A stretch of 64,000 nucleotides of DNA, taken from an uncultured Kordiimonas sp. GTDB taxonomy: Bacteria > Pseudomonadota > Alphaproteobacteria > Sphingomonadales > Kordiimonadaceae. The position numbers and the translations under genes were made by a program. The stretch spans positions 1,550,001 to 1,614,000 of the forward strand of contig CANNDZ010000001.1 in assembly GCA_947503575.1 (NCBI GenBank), given 5' to 3'. The notes under the pieces are model-generated. The model searched no databases and was not told where the DNA came from. It saw nothing but the letters and a program-made list of their open reading frames with translations. Position 1 is the first letter of the stretch. Every line of letters begins with the position of its first letter. Below, in pieces: positions 1-9,737 of the stretch.

Positions 1-3000
1 GATTTTGATGGCAATTATGTCGGCATGTCTGTCGACGGCCCTAGCGGCACGATCATTACTGGTAACACATTTTCCAACAATCTTTTTGAAGGGTTGGGAC
101 TGGGGCCTGGATCGATTGATGAGACGGCGACGATTTCCGGCAACGACTTTACCGGCAATGCCATGCATCTTGGTCTTTATATAGGCGACGATGTTGAGTT
201 CGATGTCAGCGCTAACAGTTTCGGCGGCGTGAATGTAGTTGATATGACGCTTGACGAATTACTGGCTGTTGAGGCCCTGATTGGCCACGGCGTTGACGGC
301 AGCGGTGGGTATTCTGGTTTTGCGCAATTGCGTGACGGCTATGTTTTCCTGAACGACGGCGGCGATGTTGATGCGGGTATTGGTTTTGCGGAAGAGGGCG
401 GTACCGTGCTGCTGGGCGATGGTTCTTACACGCTCACGTCAACGCTGGATATTGGCAAAAGCATTACATTTGCGGGCCAAAGTGAAGGCGGCACCATCAT
501 CGATGGCTCGGGTGTCAGCGGTTATGGCATTCATGTGACCGCTGATGATGTTACTATGAATACCTTCACGCTTTATGGCCCCGCAGTCAACGCCGGCACA
601 AGCTATGGGGTTAAGGTTAATCCGACTGGTGATGTCAGCAGCCGCTTGCTGAACTTCGCCATCAATGATGTCACAATCCGAGGGTCGGGCAGAGCAGAAC
701 TTGATTTAAATGGCGTTACTGGTGCGGTTGTTACGAATGTAACGGCAGATGGTCGTCTGTTGGCTGATGAAAGCCTGGAAACAGCTGGTGCAGGTATTCA
801 AATTACCAACAGCGCCAATGTAACTCTTTCTGGAGTTGAAACACTGGGCAACGCTTGGGGTAGCGCTGCCATCTATCAATCCGACTTTGATAGTGGACAA
901 AGTTTCGACCAGCAGACGACGAACATCAATATTGATGCCAATCAGAACACGTTTAATGAGTCTGGAGGACTATTTTCGCAGGATAGTTCAGATACTTTCG
1001 ATTTTGGCACGCTGAACCTTACCAACTTCTCCCATACCGTCGAAAACCCGGACTTCAGAAGTGATGGGTCGCAATTCGTTTTCTATCGCACCTCAGAGCA
1101 AGACGCGATCGACTTCGCTGTTTCTTTCTCGCCGTCGGACTCAAGTTATATCCGTTTGTGGTCCGGCACATCGGCAGGCAATGACTATACGGTGGGCACG
1201 GGCACAGGCGGTGTGGCGATGAGCATACAAGCCGCGCTTGATCAAGCCATTGATGGCAGCACCGTGTCCGTTCGAGCTGGGAGCTACGCTGAAAACCTCA
1301 GTCTTGCAACGGACGGTGTAACACTCACTGGCAGCAGTGGCGCTAATCTGACTGTTGCTGAAGGCGAAACCGGTATTTCCATCTCTGGCGACGACGTGAC
1401 CGTCTCCGGCCTGTCGATAACAGGACCGTTCAGCGAGAATTTTGTCAATGTTGATTGGGACACCGCGGCCAGCACTTTTGGCATTGTCACATCACCTTCT
1501 GCGCAAGGGTTCTCTATCACCGACAACACTATCACCGACGTGCGGACCGGCATCTCTCTCAGCAGTGGTAGTCAAGGTACCGTCAGTGGCAATGTGATCG
1601 ACAATACAAAAGGTGCTATTCTGGTCCGCACCGATGACGCGACCATCACCGGAAACGCCGAGGCGACGGAAAGCAACGAGTGGGGCATCGTGTTCCTTAC
1701 CGTTAGTGACGGCGCTTATACCACATCGCCAACCGTCAGCGAGGCAACCTACGGCGCCGATATCATGGCGCTTTCAAGTGCAAATGATGGCATGTCAGTC
1801 CTCGACCGACGGTATGGCTCAAACGGATTGTTGGGTATCGCGACCGATGTAGGCAACCGTTCCCATGTTCATACATCGGCTGGATCATCCTTTACAGCGT
1901 CTGATGACTTTGACCTTGGCAATGGCCTTGGCAATGCGCGCCAGCCGCTCGGTTCCATTGCAGACGCATCAGATGCCGCAGTTATAGGTGGCACACTAAT
2001 AGTGGGCAGCGGCGACTACAATGAAGACCTTACCTTCGATGGCCTGCATACCTTCGTATTTGACGGAGCGACCGTTAACGCGGTTATGGCCAACAATGGC
2101 ATTGTGCCCCTGTTGCGAGGCAGTTTGAACGCGGAGAGCTTTAGCTTGCCCGGGGGCTTTGATTTGACTGGGGATTCGTCGCTGGCAGTTAACAGCGCTG
2201 TAACGCTACCTGCATTGTCGTCCGCCTTTGGGCTGTCAATCAGTGCGAGCGCGATCAATCTGTCAGGCACCTATGTCCTTGGTAGTTTTGCTGCAACCGG
2301 TCCGGTTGTGCTGTTGGCAGACACTGAACTAAATACCAGCAACACAGGCGGCAATATTACATTCAATAATGCCATTACAGCGACAACGGCAGCGCAGGAC
2401 GACCTTACGCTTAACGCAGGAACAGGCGATATTGTTCATACTAACATTGGTGCTTCGAACCTTCGCATCGGCGATCTTACGGTGACCGCAAACACATATG
2501 ACGGATCGGCTGGCACCACGTATGTCGTCAATATGGATGCGACAGTAACTGGCGACGCCTCTCTTGGTGACAATTCCCTGAATGCTTCGGGGCGCGCTAG
2601 TGTTGTTGGTGCAAACGTGCGTGGGCGGGTTACAGCCGATGGTGATGTTACGGTGAACGCGACAGCGGGTGCTGTTGAAGCAGCCGTAAGTTCTACGGGC
2701 GGTACCGCCCAGGTTACCGCACAAACAAACGTTACTGGTTCGGTGGAAGCGCCAACGGTGACCGTACAGGCGAACACTGGCGAGGTCTCTGCTCCTGTAA
2801 CAGCAACTACCGGCAATGCGACCGTAAACGCAGGCACAAATGTATCAGGCACGGTCAGGGCGTCCAATGGTTCGGCTGGTGTGACCGCTGGGTCTAGTGT
2901 TACGGGCAGCGTGGAGGCAGCAACAGCAACGGTTGCAGCGACTGCGGGTGAAGTTACAGCACCAGTAACAGCAACTACTGGTAATGCGACCGTGACGGCT

Positions 3001-3975
3001 GGCACCAATGTGTCCGGCGCAGTTTCCGCGACAAACGGAACAGCCGGCGTGACAGCGGGAGAGAATGTTACAGGCGATGTTTCTGCAAGCACCGCGACGG
3101 TACAGGCTACTGGGGGGTCCGTGAATGCGACCGTCAGTGCGACCGGTGGCACAGCTAGCGTTTCCGCAGGCACCAATGTAACGGGAACCGTTTCGGGCAG
3201 TGATGTCACCGTGGCGGCTGGGAACACGGTGCAGGCTACCGTGAATGCCGATAACTCAGCCACTGTCGCCGGAGAGACCGTTGACGTGACTGTAAGCGCC
3301 GAGAGCTTGACGGTTGATGCAGATGTTGGTGCAACAGTTGCAGGTGATGTTGACCCCGAAGATGTAACCGCGACAGGCTCTGCCGACGTCGATGTGAATG
3401 GTGAGACTGTGGAGGCGCCTGAACCCGAGCCGGAACCTGAGCCAGAGCCCGAACCAGAGCCAGAGCCCGAACCAGAGCCGGAACCTGAGCCTGAGCCTGA
3501 GCCAGAGCCCGAACCAGAGCCTGAACCCGAGCCTGAGCCTGAGCCTGAGCCAGAGCCCGAACCAGAGCCTGAACCCGAGCCTGAGCCAGAACCCGAGCCC
3601 GAGCCAGAACCCGAGCCGGAACCTGAGCCTGAGCCAGAACTTGATCCTGCAACGGCGATTGAGGCACCAGATAACGCCAGTGCTATTGCTGACACAGCAC
3701 CGGTGTCGTCAGCTCCTAAAGATGCAGTCTTGCGATCAGATGCTGCGGGTGATGTTTTCTCTGCAGGGTTTTCACTTGGCATATTCCTTGACGAGTTAGC
3801 CCCTGCTGCGGGTCAGGATAGTGGTAAAGACGATAACGGGACCATGAAACGCAAGAGAAGTCCGCTCGCGGAGTTTTTGGCAGGTACATGGAGTTCTTTG
3901 ACTAAAAAAGATGAAGCTCAGCGCCCCGACAACGATCAAAGTCAGGAAGTCGAGGGCCGGGAAAGTGAAAAGTGA
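1..3975 (+). CDS. Giant beta-helix surface/secreted protein, 5'-truncated by window
   Basis: The frame is open from the first base, so the N-terminus lies outside; 1324 residues are visible. Short repeated turns rich in G, N, T, V and D (for example [19 protein letters not shown]) are typical of right-handed parallel beta-helix (PbH1/pectin-lyase-like) proteins and filamentous adhesins. A Val/Thr/Ala-rich tandem repeat follows at about residues 884-1068, then 37 Pro-Glu dipeptides (residues 1140-1213), then a charged tail of about 110 residues. No autotransporter barrel is visible at the C-terminus, and the last residues do not form a PEP-CTERM or LPXTG signal. An extracellular or cell-surface role is inferred from the fold; the export route and ligand are unknown. 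The outer-membrane-like gene at 4098 lies 122 bases downstream on the same strand. Confidence 0.8.
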   Translation, partial: DFDGNYVGMSVDGPSGTIITGNTFSNNLFEGLGLGPGSIDETATISGNDFTGNAMHLGLYIGDDVEFDVSANSFGGVNVVDMTLDELLAVEALIGHGVDGSGGYSGFAQLRDGYVFLNDGGDVDAGIGFAEEGGTVLLGDGSYTLTSTLDIGKSITFAGQSEGGTIIDGSGVSGYGIHVTADDVTMNTFTLYGPAVNAGTSYGVKVNPTGDVSSRLLNFAINDVTIRGSGRAELDLNGVTGAVVTNVTADGRLLADESLETAGAGIQITNSANVTLSGVETLGNAWGSAAIYQSDFDSGQSFDQQTTNINIDANQNTFNESGGLFSQDSSDTFDFGTLNLTNFSHTVENPDFRSDGSQFVFYRTSEQDAIDFAVSFSPSDSSYIRLWSGTSAGNDYTVGTGTGGVAMSIQAALDQAIDGSTVSVRAGSYAENLSLATDGVTLTGSSGANLTVAEGETGISISGDDVTVSGLSITGPFSENFVNVDWDTAASTFGIVTSPSAQGFSITDNTITDVRTGISLSSGSQGTVSGNVIDNTKGAILVRTDDATITGNAEATESNEWGIVFLTVSDGAYTTSPTVSEATYGADIMALSSANDGMSVLDRRYGSNGLLGIATDVGNRSHVHTSAGSSFTASDDFDLGNGLGNARQPLGSIADASDAAVIGGTLIVGSGDYNEDLTFDGLHTFVFDGATVNAVMANNGIVPLLRGSLNAESFSLPGGFDLTGDSSLAVNSAVTLPALSSAFGLSISASAINLSGTYVLGSFAATGPVVLLADTELNTSNTGGNITFNNAITATTAAQDDLTLNAGTGDIVHTNIGASNLRIGDLTVTANTYDGSAGTTYVVNMDATVTGDASLGDNSLNASGRASVVGANVRGRVTADGDVTVNATAGAVEAAVSSTGGTAQVTAQTNVTGSVEAPTVTVQANTGEVSAPVTATTGNATVNAGTNVSGTVRASNGSAGVTAGSSVTGSVEAATATVAATAGEVTAPVTATTGNATVTAGTNVSGAVSATNGTAGVTAGENVTGDVSASTATVQATGGSVNATVSATGGTASVSAGTNVTGTVSGSDVTVAAGNTVQATVNADNSATVAGETVDVTVSAESLTVDADVGATVAGDVDPEDVTATGSADVDVNGETVEAPEPEPEPEPEPEPEPEPEPEPEPEPEPEPEPEPEPEPEPEPEPEPEPEPEPEPEPEPEPEPEPEPEPEPEPEPELDPATAIEAPDNASAIADTAPVSSAPKDAVLRSDAAGDVFSAGFSLGIFLDELAPAAGQDSGKDDNGTMKRKRSPLAEFLAGTWSSLTKKDEAQRPDNDQSQEVEGRESEK
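2650..3205 (+). repeat. Tandem 56-58-residue coding repeats in the beta-helix protein
   Basis: Similar units begin at about 2650, 2755, 2929 and 3097. The first is a short unit of 35 codons; the next two are 58 and 56 codons. The core reads [18 protein letters not shown] with conservative changes. Spacing in multiples of three keeps the frame. The repeats probably stack as coils of the beta-solenoid. Confidence 0.7.
3418..3639 (+). repeat. (Pro-Glu)37 dipeptide tract
   Basis: A 222-base stretch encodes 37 uninterrupted Pro-Glu pairs using mixed codons (ccc, cca, ccg, cct with gaa or gag) in blocks that repeat at 12-30 bases, so it probably grew by unequal exchange or slippage. A chain of this composition is stiff, extended and acidic, comparable in principle with the Pro-rich spacer of TonB. 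Here it separates the beta-helix from the C-terminal tail. Confidence 0.95.
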
Positions 3976-4097
3976 CCGGTCAGAATTGCTCTTCTGACAA
4001 TGCTTTTTTCCGGTTCTGCTTGGTCTCAATCGATCCAAATGCGCATTGTCTGGCTTTTGCTCTGTGCTAGAGTATCTTGGGGAGTCGAGATAGGCTT

Positions 4098-5414
4098 ATG
4101 CACAGCGTATGGGCATTAACAGCGGTAATTGCCGGCTCAATTTTAATGGCGATAGGGCTACCGTCGGATCAAGTGGCTGCACAGGGTGTCGCCGAGCGGC
4201 CAATTTATCGGAACTTCAGCGGCCCCCTCGATGGTGTGATTACGAATCTTTACGGTGGCGATGGGATTACTCTGCAGGGAAGTGATGTCTTTAGTCATGC
4301 TGCCCACTTCATCGGCGACTCCCTGGCTCAGTTTAACAAGCTGTCACTAGGCGTGAGAGATTTGACGTTCCCGATTTTAAACCCGCAAGTTGGTGTCCGG
4401 TTTAAATATGACCCCGTGTTGGACGAATTTGTGCCAACTGAGAATTCCCTTAGTGCTTCTGCGTTTGCATTTGATGCGGAAACAGTTGGAAAGGGAGAGT
4501 TGCATCTGGGAATGGCTTTTTCAGTTCGCAAGTTTGATGAGATCGGTGGTGCCCCACTAGACCGCCTTGAAGTTGACCTTATGCACGTTGACTTGGGAGA
4601 CAATGGGTCTGATTTGCCGTGCATAGGTGGGCCACCAGGCGCTTGCTACGCTTTTGAAAGAGACGTTATTCGATTATCGATTGATCTTGAAATAGAGGAA
4701 GAAATGCTGGCACTGACCGGTGCATATGGGCTGACTGATCGCATGGACGTTAGCGTCTTTCTCCCAATTCTGCGTACAACTGTTGGTGCTTTTTCTTCAG
4801 CAACCGTGGTTGAAAATCCAACCCGGGTTTTCTTCCCCGTGGCCGTCCATTCATTTGGTGGTGACTCGGGCAGCGCGATTGATGCTGTTCGTGCACAACG
4901 GACAGGCATTGGAGATACAGTAGTGAGGCTGAATTACGGTGTTATTACGCATAGAGACGATGCCTGGAACGTAAACGCCGGCATTGATGTGCGCATGCCG
5001 ACCGGTCGTGCAAATAACCTTCAGGGCTTACCCGAGATTGGCATTAAACCCAGGATTATTGCTTCTCGGGATGTTGAACTGGGCTTCGGGGTCTTTAGAC
5101 CCCACGTCAATATTGCTTATGGATTCAATTCAGGTGTTCATCGGGAGCAAATTATTGACTACGCCGTTGGAGGTTCATTCATATTTGAATGGTCTTCAAA
5201 TCAGGCTGCGATGGCAATTGGGGCGGATTTTTTGGGTAAGAATGTTGTCACAAGACGCGATGAAATGGGAGATGATCAATTTGATTTAAGTCTGGGCCTT
5301 AGCTACAGCTTCAGGCAGGGTTTGAACGCTTACTATAATGTGCTCTTGCCGTTAAATGAGGCAGGCTTGCGACCCAACGCACAGCATGTGTTTGGCCTTC
5401 AGGTCCGGTTTTGA
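4098..5414 (+). CDS. Outer-membrane beta-barrel-like protein, exported
   Basis: 438 residues from ATG 4098; a TTG at 4077 would add seven residues but lies before the natural signal peptide. The N-terminus (MHSVWALTAVIAGSILMAIG) is a signal peptide with probable cleavage after VAAQG. The rest alternates polar and hydrophobic residues and ends in a strand closing on Phe (HVFGLQVRF), as expected of an outer-membrane barrel. Segments such as LTDRMDVSVFLPILRTTVG and VRMPTGRANNLQGLPEIG recall the phenol-degradation MetA/transporter family of barrels; that family match is tentative. It follows the beta-helix gene and its stop overlaps the next reading frame, suggesting co-transcription with the SBP-kinase pair. 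It could export, anchor or simply accompany the upstream protein. Confidence 0.6.
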   Translation: MHSVWALTAVIAGSILMAIGLPSDQVAAQGVAERPIYRNFSGPLDGVITNLYGGDGITLQGSDVFSHAAHFIGDSLAQFNKLSLGVRDLTFPILNPQVGVRFKYDPVLDEFVPTENSLSASAFAFDAETVGKGELHLGMAFSVRKFDEIGGAPLDRLEVDLMHVDLGDNGSDLPCIGGPPGACYAFERDVIRLSIDLEIEEEMLALTGAYGLTDRMDVSVFLPILRTTVGAFSSATVVENPTRVFFPVAVHSFGGDSGSAIDAVRAQRTGIGDTVVRLNYGVITHRDDAWNVNAGIDVRMPTGRANNLQGLPEIGIKPRIIASRDVELGFGVFRPHVNIAYGFNSGVHREQIIDYAVGGSFIFEWSSNQAAMAIGADFLGKNVVTRRDEMGDDQFDLSLGLSYSFRQGLNAYYNVLLPLNEAGLRPNAQHVFGLQVRF

Positions 5415-5422
5415 GTTTGCCT

Positions 5423-6391
5423 ATGAAGTCTGCCTTACACAGTTTTACTTTTTCTTCAGGTCTCAGGCTGAATCTGGCAAGGCTATTTGCCATAGTCTCA
5501 CGAATAGGTATGCCATTTCTTTTCGTCCTGTCACTACCTGTCCTGGCGGGAGATGTATATGTCGTGGATACAATTGACCGACCTGCCACCCAACAGTTAG
5601 GCGAAGCGTTGAGGCGTGAATGCGCTAGCTGTGGTGCTTTGAAATACAGGCAGATGAATGGCAGTCTGCGCGTGGCAAAGCGGATAGCCGCTGAGTTAGC
5701 GGCTGAAGAGAAAGCAGGTCGTCTGTCATTGGTTGTGACTTTGGGGCGACCTGCGACCCGGGTCATTGCTGAAAAACTTGAACATACCCCGGTGATCTAC
5801 ACATTTGTGGGACAAGAAATAGGGCAATTTGCTAGATCTGCGCTGATCGTAGGCCTACCCACCGATGCTCCTTTGAAAGCGCAGCTAAAATTGCTGAGGA
5901 AGTTGCAGCCCGAGTTCAGAAGTGCCGGGATTGTTGTCGGTGAACGGAACAATCGATTTCAGCAGTCTTCTGAAAGCCCTGACCCGGAACACATAAATAT
6001 ATACAGAATTAAGGATCGGAAAGACATAGCGAGTGCGTTGCGTGAAGCGGTGCACATGAATGATGCCTTGATCCTTATCAGGGATCCGATGGTTGTGAAT
6101 AACGACACAATAAAATTCGTTATGCAACACACCTTGGAAAACGGACGCCATACTATCGCCTATTCTCGGTCACTGGTTGACATGGGACTGGCTGCTGCAC
6201 TGGTGCCCAAGCCCGAAGCTTTTGGGCGTCTGTTGGGAAAATCTATTCAAAACTATATGGATCATGGCGTGTTGGAGGTGGTTCCTGCCGTTGAAGCCGA
6301 CTACCTGGTTCATACAAACGCACGTGTTCTAGAACAGCTGAATAGAATTGGTAGGCCTCTTACAACAGCCAATTTGAGGGTGCAGAAATGA
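5423..6391 (+). CDS. Periplasmic ABC-type substrate-binding protein (PF04392-like)
   Basis: 322 residues from ATG 5423; a TTG at 5411 and an ATG at 5510 are alternatives, the last giving the most compact signal peptide ([14 protein letters not shown]). The body has the layout of the ABC_sub_bind family: an early variable lobe, then [46 protein letters not shown] and a late [12 protein letters not shown] segment. No permease or ATPase gene accompanies it. Instead its TGA overlaps the ATG of a histidine kinase (ATGA), so it is more likely a periplasmic sensor subunit than a transporter part. The ligand cannot be read from the sequence. Confidence 0.7.
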   Translation: MKSALHSFTFSSGLRLNLARLFAIVSRIGMPFLFVLSLPVLAGDVYVVDTIDRPATQQLGEALRRECASCGALKYRQMNGSLRVAKRIAAELAAEEKAGRLSLVVTLGRPATRVIAEKLEHTPVIYTFVGQEIGQFARSALIVGLPTDAPLKAQLKLLRKLQPEFRSAGIVVGERNNRFQQSSESPDPEHINIYRIKDRKDIASALREAVHMNDALILIRDPMVVNNDTIKFVMQHTLENGRHTIAYSRSLVDMGLAAALVPKPEAFGRLLGKSIQNYMDHGVLEVVPAVEADYLVHTNARVLEQLNRIGRPLTTANLRVQK

Positions 6392-8133
6392 GCACTCCAA
6401 AACCAGTTATAAGCGATGACTCTAAGGAGGGGAAGGCATCTGGTAGCAGCCAGAGTACTAGCGGCCCTGCGCCTCGTCTTTCTATGCAACAGCAGGCAGC
6501 GGTATTCCTGATCGTTTTCGTTTTTGCGATAAGTGTTTCATTAAGCTATGTTTTTTATCAGTCGACCAACCGAATGCTAACTGACGAGCTGCAGAGACGC
6601 GCGCAGTCTATTGCCGGCAGCATATCAGATAGCTCAACGTTCGGGGTGATGCTAAGGGACGTGGTTGTCCTGATTGAAGTAATGGCCCCATTTATTGATG
6701 AAGAGGATGTTGCTTATATTACGGTACGCGATATCAGTGGCGAAGAGATTGTCAGTTCGCCGGTCAACTCTGACCCTGGTTCATTGCATGACCTATATAG
6801 GCAGGCCATTGACGTCGGCAACACCGTTAGTTCTTTCTCTCCCATTATTAGTACTGTGCACAGCTCGATTGAATATGAAGGATATCATGTTGCTGTGCCG
6901 GTATGGCGTGACTTTTCGGCCGATCTAGCATCAACAGAGCATGATGAAGTAGACACTTTTGGCGAAGAAAACCAATCTGGTCGCGAGCTGGTTGGTGTGG
7001 TGCAGGTTGGTATGTCGACGGAACGGATCAATGAACAGGCGCAGCTTGTTATGTATCAGTCTGGGTTTGTGGTCATCGCCATTGCTTTTGTCGGCATGAT
7101 GGTTGCCGCTGCTTTGCTGCATCGTTGGCTTGAACCGCTTCAATTGGTCACGGCTCTCGCCCACAAAATTCAAGCCGTTGGGTATGCTGGTGGCCGAGAT
7201 AAGCAAACCAAAAATCTTGATAGTCTTATTTCTAAAGAGATGCGTGGTGTTGAGCGCGGCGATGAAATCGGTCAATTGCATGTGACTTTTATGCGCATGG
7301 TAGAAGAGCTGAGTGCTCATGACAGGCGATTACGAGAGCAAAAGGAACATCTGCAGAAGATGGTTGCTGAACGCACCAATGAACTTTCCATTGCTAAAGA
7401 AGACGCCGAAACAGCGAATAAAGCCAAATCAACCTTTTTAGCCTCCATGAGTCATGAAATACGAACTCCTTTGAATGCAGTTATTGGCTTTACCGAAATG
7501 TTGCAGCAGCAATTGGCGTATACACCGGAACGGGAGGCAGAGTATCTCGACATTATTCACTCCAGCGGACAGCATTTGTTGTCACTGATTAATGATATTC
7601 TTGATCTGTCGAAACTTGAGGCGGAACGTTACACAATTCTGCCCGCCGAGTTTCCAATTAAGAATTGTATCAAGCAAGCCATCGCTTTCAATAATCCGAA
7701 AACCCAGGCCAAACGACTGCTTGTGACTGTCGACTGTCCGGACATATGTGTTGTTCTGGACGAGCGCATGCTCAAACAGATATTCATTAATCTTATTTCG
7801 AACGCCGCCAAATTTACCGAAGATGGTGGCCAGATTGAAATATTGGTGAAAGAAAGAGGCGAAAACCTGATCCTTACTGTAGCAGATAATGGTATTGGAA
7901 TGGAGGCTGGTCAGGTTGAGCAGTGCACTCAGCCGTTTGTGCAAATTAATGATGGGTATCATGCAAACTATCAGGAAGGTACCGGATTGGGCCTGTCACT
8001 CGTAGATCGGTTCGTCGAGTGCATGGGCGGAAAGTTGCACATACTGTCAGAGCGAGGTCAAGGAACAGTTGTACGCATTGTAATCCCGCGAAACATTCAA
8101 GCCGCAGGGGAACGTCCGGCCACCTCTATCTAA
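6388..8133 (+). CDS. Membrane sensor histidine kinase
   Basis: 581 residues. There is a cytoplasmic Ser-rich N-tail, a first membrane segment at about 37-59, a periplasmic sensor region of about 165 residues, a second membrane segment at about 225-247, a HAMP-like linker and coiled coil, then HisKA with the phospho-acceptor in [11 protein letters not shown] (His356). The HATPase_c boxes follow: N ([10 protein letters not shown]), G1 (DNGIGM) and G2 (GTGLGLSLV). There is no receiver or HPt domain, so phosphate should pass to a separate regulator; the convergent gene at 8154-8894 is the obvious candidate. The start overlaps the stop of the binding-protein gene, implying translational coupling and a shared periplasmic signal. 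Confidence 0.93.
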   Translation: MSTPKPVISDDSKEGKASGSSQSTSGPAPRLSMQQQAAVFLIVFVFAISVSLSYVFYQSTNRMLTDELQRRAQSIAGSISDSSTFGVMLRDVVVLIEVMAPFIDEEDVAYITVRDISGEEIVSSPVNSDPGSLHDLYRQAIDVGNTVSSFSPIISTVHSSIEYEGYHVAVPVWRDFSADLASTEHDEVDTFGEENQSGRELVGVVQVGMSTERINEQAQLVMYQSGFVVIAIAFVGMMVAAALLHRWLEPLQLVTALAHKIQAVGYAGGRDKQTKNLDSLISKEMRGVERGDEIGQLHVTFMRMVEELSAHDRRLREQKEHLQKMVAERTNELSIAKEDAETANKAKSTFLASMSHEIRTPLNAVIGFTEMLQQQLAYTPEREAEYLDIIHSSGQHLLSLINDILDLSKLEAERYTILPAEFPIKNCIKQAIAFNNPKTQAKRLLVTVDCPDICVVLDERMLKQIFINLISNAAKFTEDGGQIEILVKERGENLILTVADNGIGMEAGQVEQCTQPFVQINDGYHANYQEGTGLGLSLVDRFVECMGGKLHILSERGQGTVVRIVIPRNIQAAGERPATSI

Positions 8134-8153
8134 AGGTGGCAGTCAAATGGCAA

Positions 8154-8894
8154 TTAGAATCCGTTTTTGGTCGGCTTGGAAGAAACATCCGCACAGAGAG
8201 CATAGCCACCCCCCCAATATGTTTTGATTAGTTTCGGTGATCTTGGGTCGTTTTCCAGTTTTTTCCTCAATCTGGACACCAGGTTGTCAACACTCCGATC
8301 AAATGCTTCCGCAGGTTTCCCCTGGGTCATATCCAACAATTGGTCACGACTTAGGACTTCATGCGGGTGGCGCAACAATATGGTTAGTAGTTTTCGCTCA
8401 CCTTTGCTCAATAAGACTGTCTCCCCGCGCGCGTTTACTAACTCATGTGTTAGTGAATTGAAGGTGCAACCACCGAAGTATACTTTCTCGCCCATTAAGA
8501 CAGACTCTGGCGAAGTATCTGACGTCCGCGCACGTCGCAATACCGCTTTGATGCGTGCGGTGAGTTCCCTCGGGTTAAAAGGTTTGCTGACGTAGTCATC
8601 AGCGCCGATTTCAAGCCCAATAATCCGTTCCGTGTCTTCCGAGCGAGCAGACAGAAATATAACGGGTACTTGGGAGAAACGACGGATTTCCTGGAAAAGT
8701 GTGAAGCCATCTCCATCGGATAGCATAATATCAAGAATCGCAAGGTCTGGTGGTTCCGCGCGAACAGCTGTTAGCGCATCAGATTGACCAACAACGGTCA
8801 CTATTTCAAAACCTTGCATGGTTAAATAGTCCGACAAGGCATCTCTTACAGATGCATTATCTTCAACGATTAGTATCTTTGATTTGGACTGCAC
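8154..8894 (-). CDS. OmpR/PhoB-family response regulator
   Basis: About 247 residues from GTG 8894; a TTG at 8906 is an alternative, and a purine-rich AAGGAGA lies 17-29 bases upstream, so the start is uncertain. The receiver domain carries the acidic pair ED at 11-12, phospho-acceptor Asp55 in LAILDIMLSDG, the switch Ser in FLSARS and Lys in VSKPF. The C-terminal winged helix ends in SRLRKKLENDP and TYWGGGYAL, diagnostic of the OmpR class. It is convergent with the kinase, with 20 bases between the stop codons. Its targets are unknown; the neighbouring surface-protein genes are plausible ones. Confidence 0.9.
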   Translation of the reverse strand: MQSKSKILIVEDNASVRDALSDYLTMQGFEIVTVVGQSDALTAVRAEPPDLAILDIMLSDGDGFTLFQEIRRFSQVPVIFLSARSEDTERIIGLEIGADDYVSKPFNPRELTARIKAVLRRARTSDTSPESVLMGEKVYFGGCTFNSLTHELVNARGETVLLSKGERKLLTILLRHPHEVLSRDQLLDMTQGKPAEAFDRSVDNLVSRLRKKLENDPRSPKLIKTYWGGGYALCADVSSKPTKNGF

Positions 8895-9132
8895 TTGGTT
8901 CCCCAACCGGTTCTTGTACCTTTCTCCTTGGACAAATATCCACGATAAAGTCATTGACGCAGTATGTCGGGGCCGGCTCATTAGCAATAGGCCGATACAA
9001 TTTAATACAAACTGTGACAGTTGCGTGACCATCTGCTGCAGATGAAGGTCTGGCATCGATTGACAGAACTAGTGATTTTCCGAACATGTTAAGTGGTGTG
9101 TCTGAGTCAACGGGAGCGCCATTGGCCTGCAC
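8863..9132 (-). CDS. Candidate small protein overlapping the regulator start
   Basis: An open frame of 89 codons from GTG 9132 (internal ATG possible) runs into the first 32 bases of the response-regulator gene. The residue mix is protein-like (SLVLSIDARPSSAADGHATV, then an IKLYRP stretch), more so than the frame that would extend the regulator upstream. No clear ribosome-binding site precedes it and I recognise no family. It could be a leader peptide coupled to the regulator, a remnant or chance. Confidence 0.3.
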   Translation of the reverse strand: MQANGAPVDSDTPLNMFGKSLVLSIDARPSSAADGHATVTVCIKLYRPIANEPAPTYCVNDFIVDICPRRKVQEPVGEPSAVQIKDTNR

Positions 9133-9245
9133 AAACAGTATCTGTTATACAACTCTATATGCAATCCTATATTCATTTGTTTCAGAAAAAATATATTAAA
9201 AACAATATCTTGAATAAGTTTCATAAGTTTTTTTATGTTTGGTAC

Positions 9246-9284
9246 TTGCACAACAAAATATAGTGTACTACATAACTAATACAC
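9246..9284 (+). promoter_or_regulatory. Promoter and probable YtrA-type operator
   Basis: A TTGCAC at 9246-9251 precedes a 22-base imperfect palindrome at 9263-9284 with half-sites GTGTACTA and TAATACAC (16 of 22 positions symmetric). It lies where a -10 element would be, so a bound repressor would block RNA polymerase. From memory, GntR regulators of the YtrA subfamily bind AGTGTA...TACACT repeats of about this spacing; the downstream gene encodes such a regulator. Autoregulation is the inference. Confidence 0.6.
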
Positions 9285-9587
9285 CGGCACGATAGAACGC
9301 CAGAACAGAAGGCCAAAAGGCTCAGATAAACAGGCGCAGCGAGGACAAGCCGGAAAAGAGGTCAGAAAAAGCGGCCCGAGCACGACAGAGACCAATAAAA
9401 AGAGCCAGCAAACTGGCCACTACAGCGAGGAAGTGAGGGGGTAACGGTACACCAGATGTGCCGCCCCCCCCCGGACCAAAAAAGGCCAAAAGGCCCGAGA
9501 CACGACAGAGATAATAAGGCTCTACAAAAACAAGAGCATCACAATAGAGCATCCACCAAAAGGGTGCCGCCAGCGAGGAGAAAGTAA
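9285..9587 (+). other. T-poor, repeat-bearing leader of the GntR/ABC operon
   Basis: Only 22 T in 300 bases (9291-9590). Direct repeats: AAGGCCAAAAGGC at 9309-9321 and 9482-9494; GGCCCGAG followed by CACGACAGAGA at 9373-9391 and 9492-9511; CAGCGAGGA at 9337, 9423 and 9571. It contains a run of nine C (9464-9472). A 43-codon frame from ATG 9456 ends in TAA abutting ATG 9588, but with so few T, stop codons are rare by composition, so it is not called as a gene. The AT-rich bases 9133-9245 before it look like promoter DNA for both directions. Confidence 0.6.
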
Positions 9588-9722
9588 ATGACAACCCGCA
9601 CTTACCAAACCAACAAACGCACCGTTCGCCGTAGTCGTCGTATTGCGCGTCAAACAGATGTGCTGACCGGGTCTGACCTGCAGCACGGTATTGTGAACAA
9701 CCGCACCAGCTTTGCAGCTTAG
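9588..9722 (+). CDS. Small basic 44-residue ORF leading the YtrA operon
   Basis: ATG 9588 is preceded by GAGGAG at 9575-9580 with a 7-base gap, a strong ribosome-binding site. The 44-residue product is Arg/Thr-rich in its first half (KRTVRRSRRIARQTD) and ends near 9722, 15 bases before the regulator start. Base composition returns to normal here, unlike the leader upstream. No family recognised; it may be a genuine small protein or a leader peptide that sets translation of the regulator. Confidence 0.5.
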   Translation: MTTRTYQTNKRTVRRSRRIARQTDVLTGSDLQHGIVNNRTSFAA

Positions 9723-9737
9723 GCGGAGGGAGGAAGT

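Noticed and set aside
2436-3782. A 448-codon minus-strand frame with a long Ser-Gly repeat
   Set aside because: It is the antisense reading of the Pro-Glu repeat and beta-helix gene; low-complexity, no ribosome-binding site, and the + strand gene is clearly coding.
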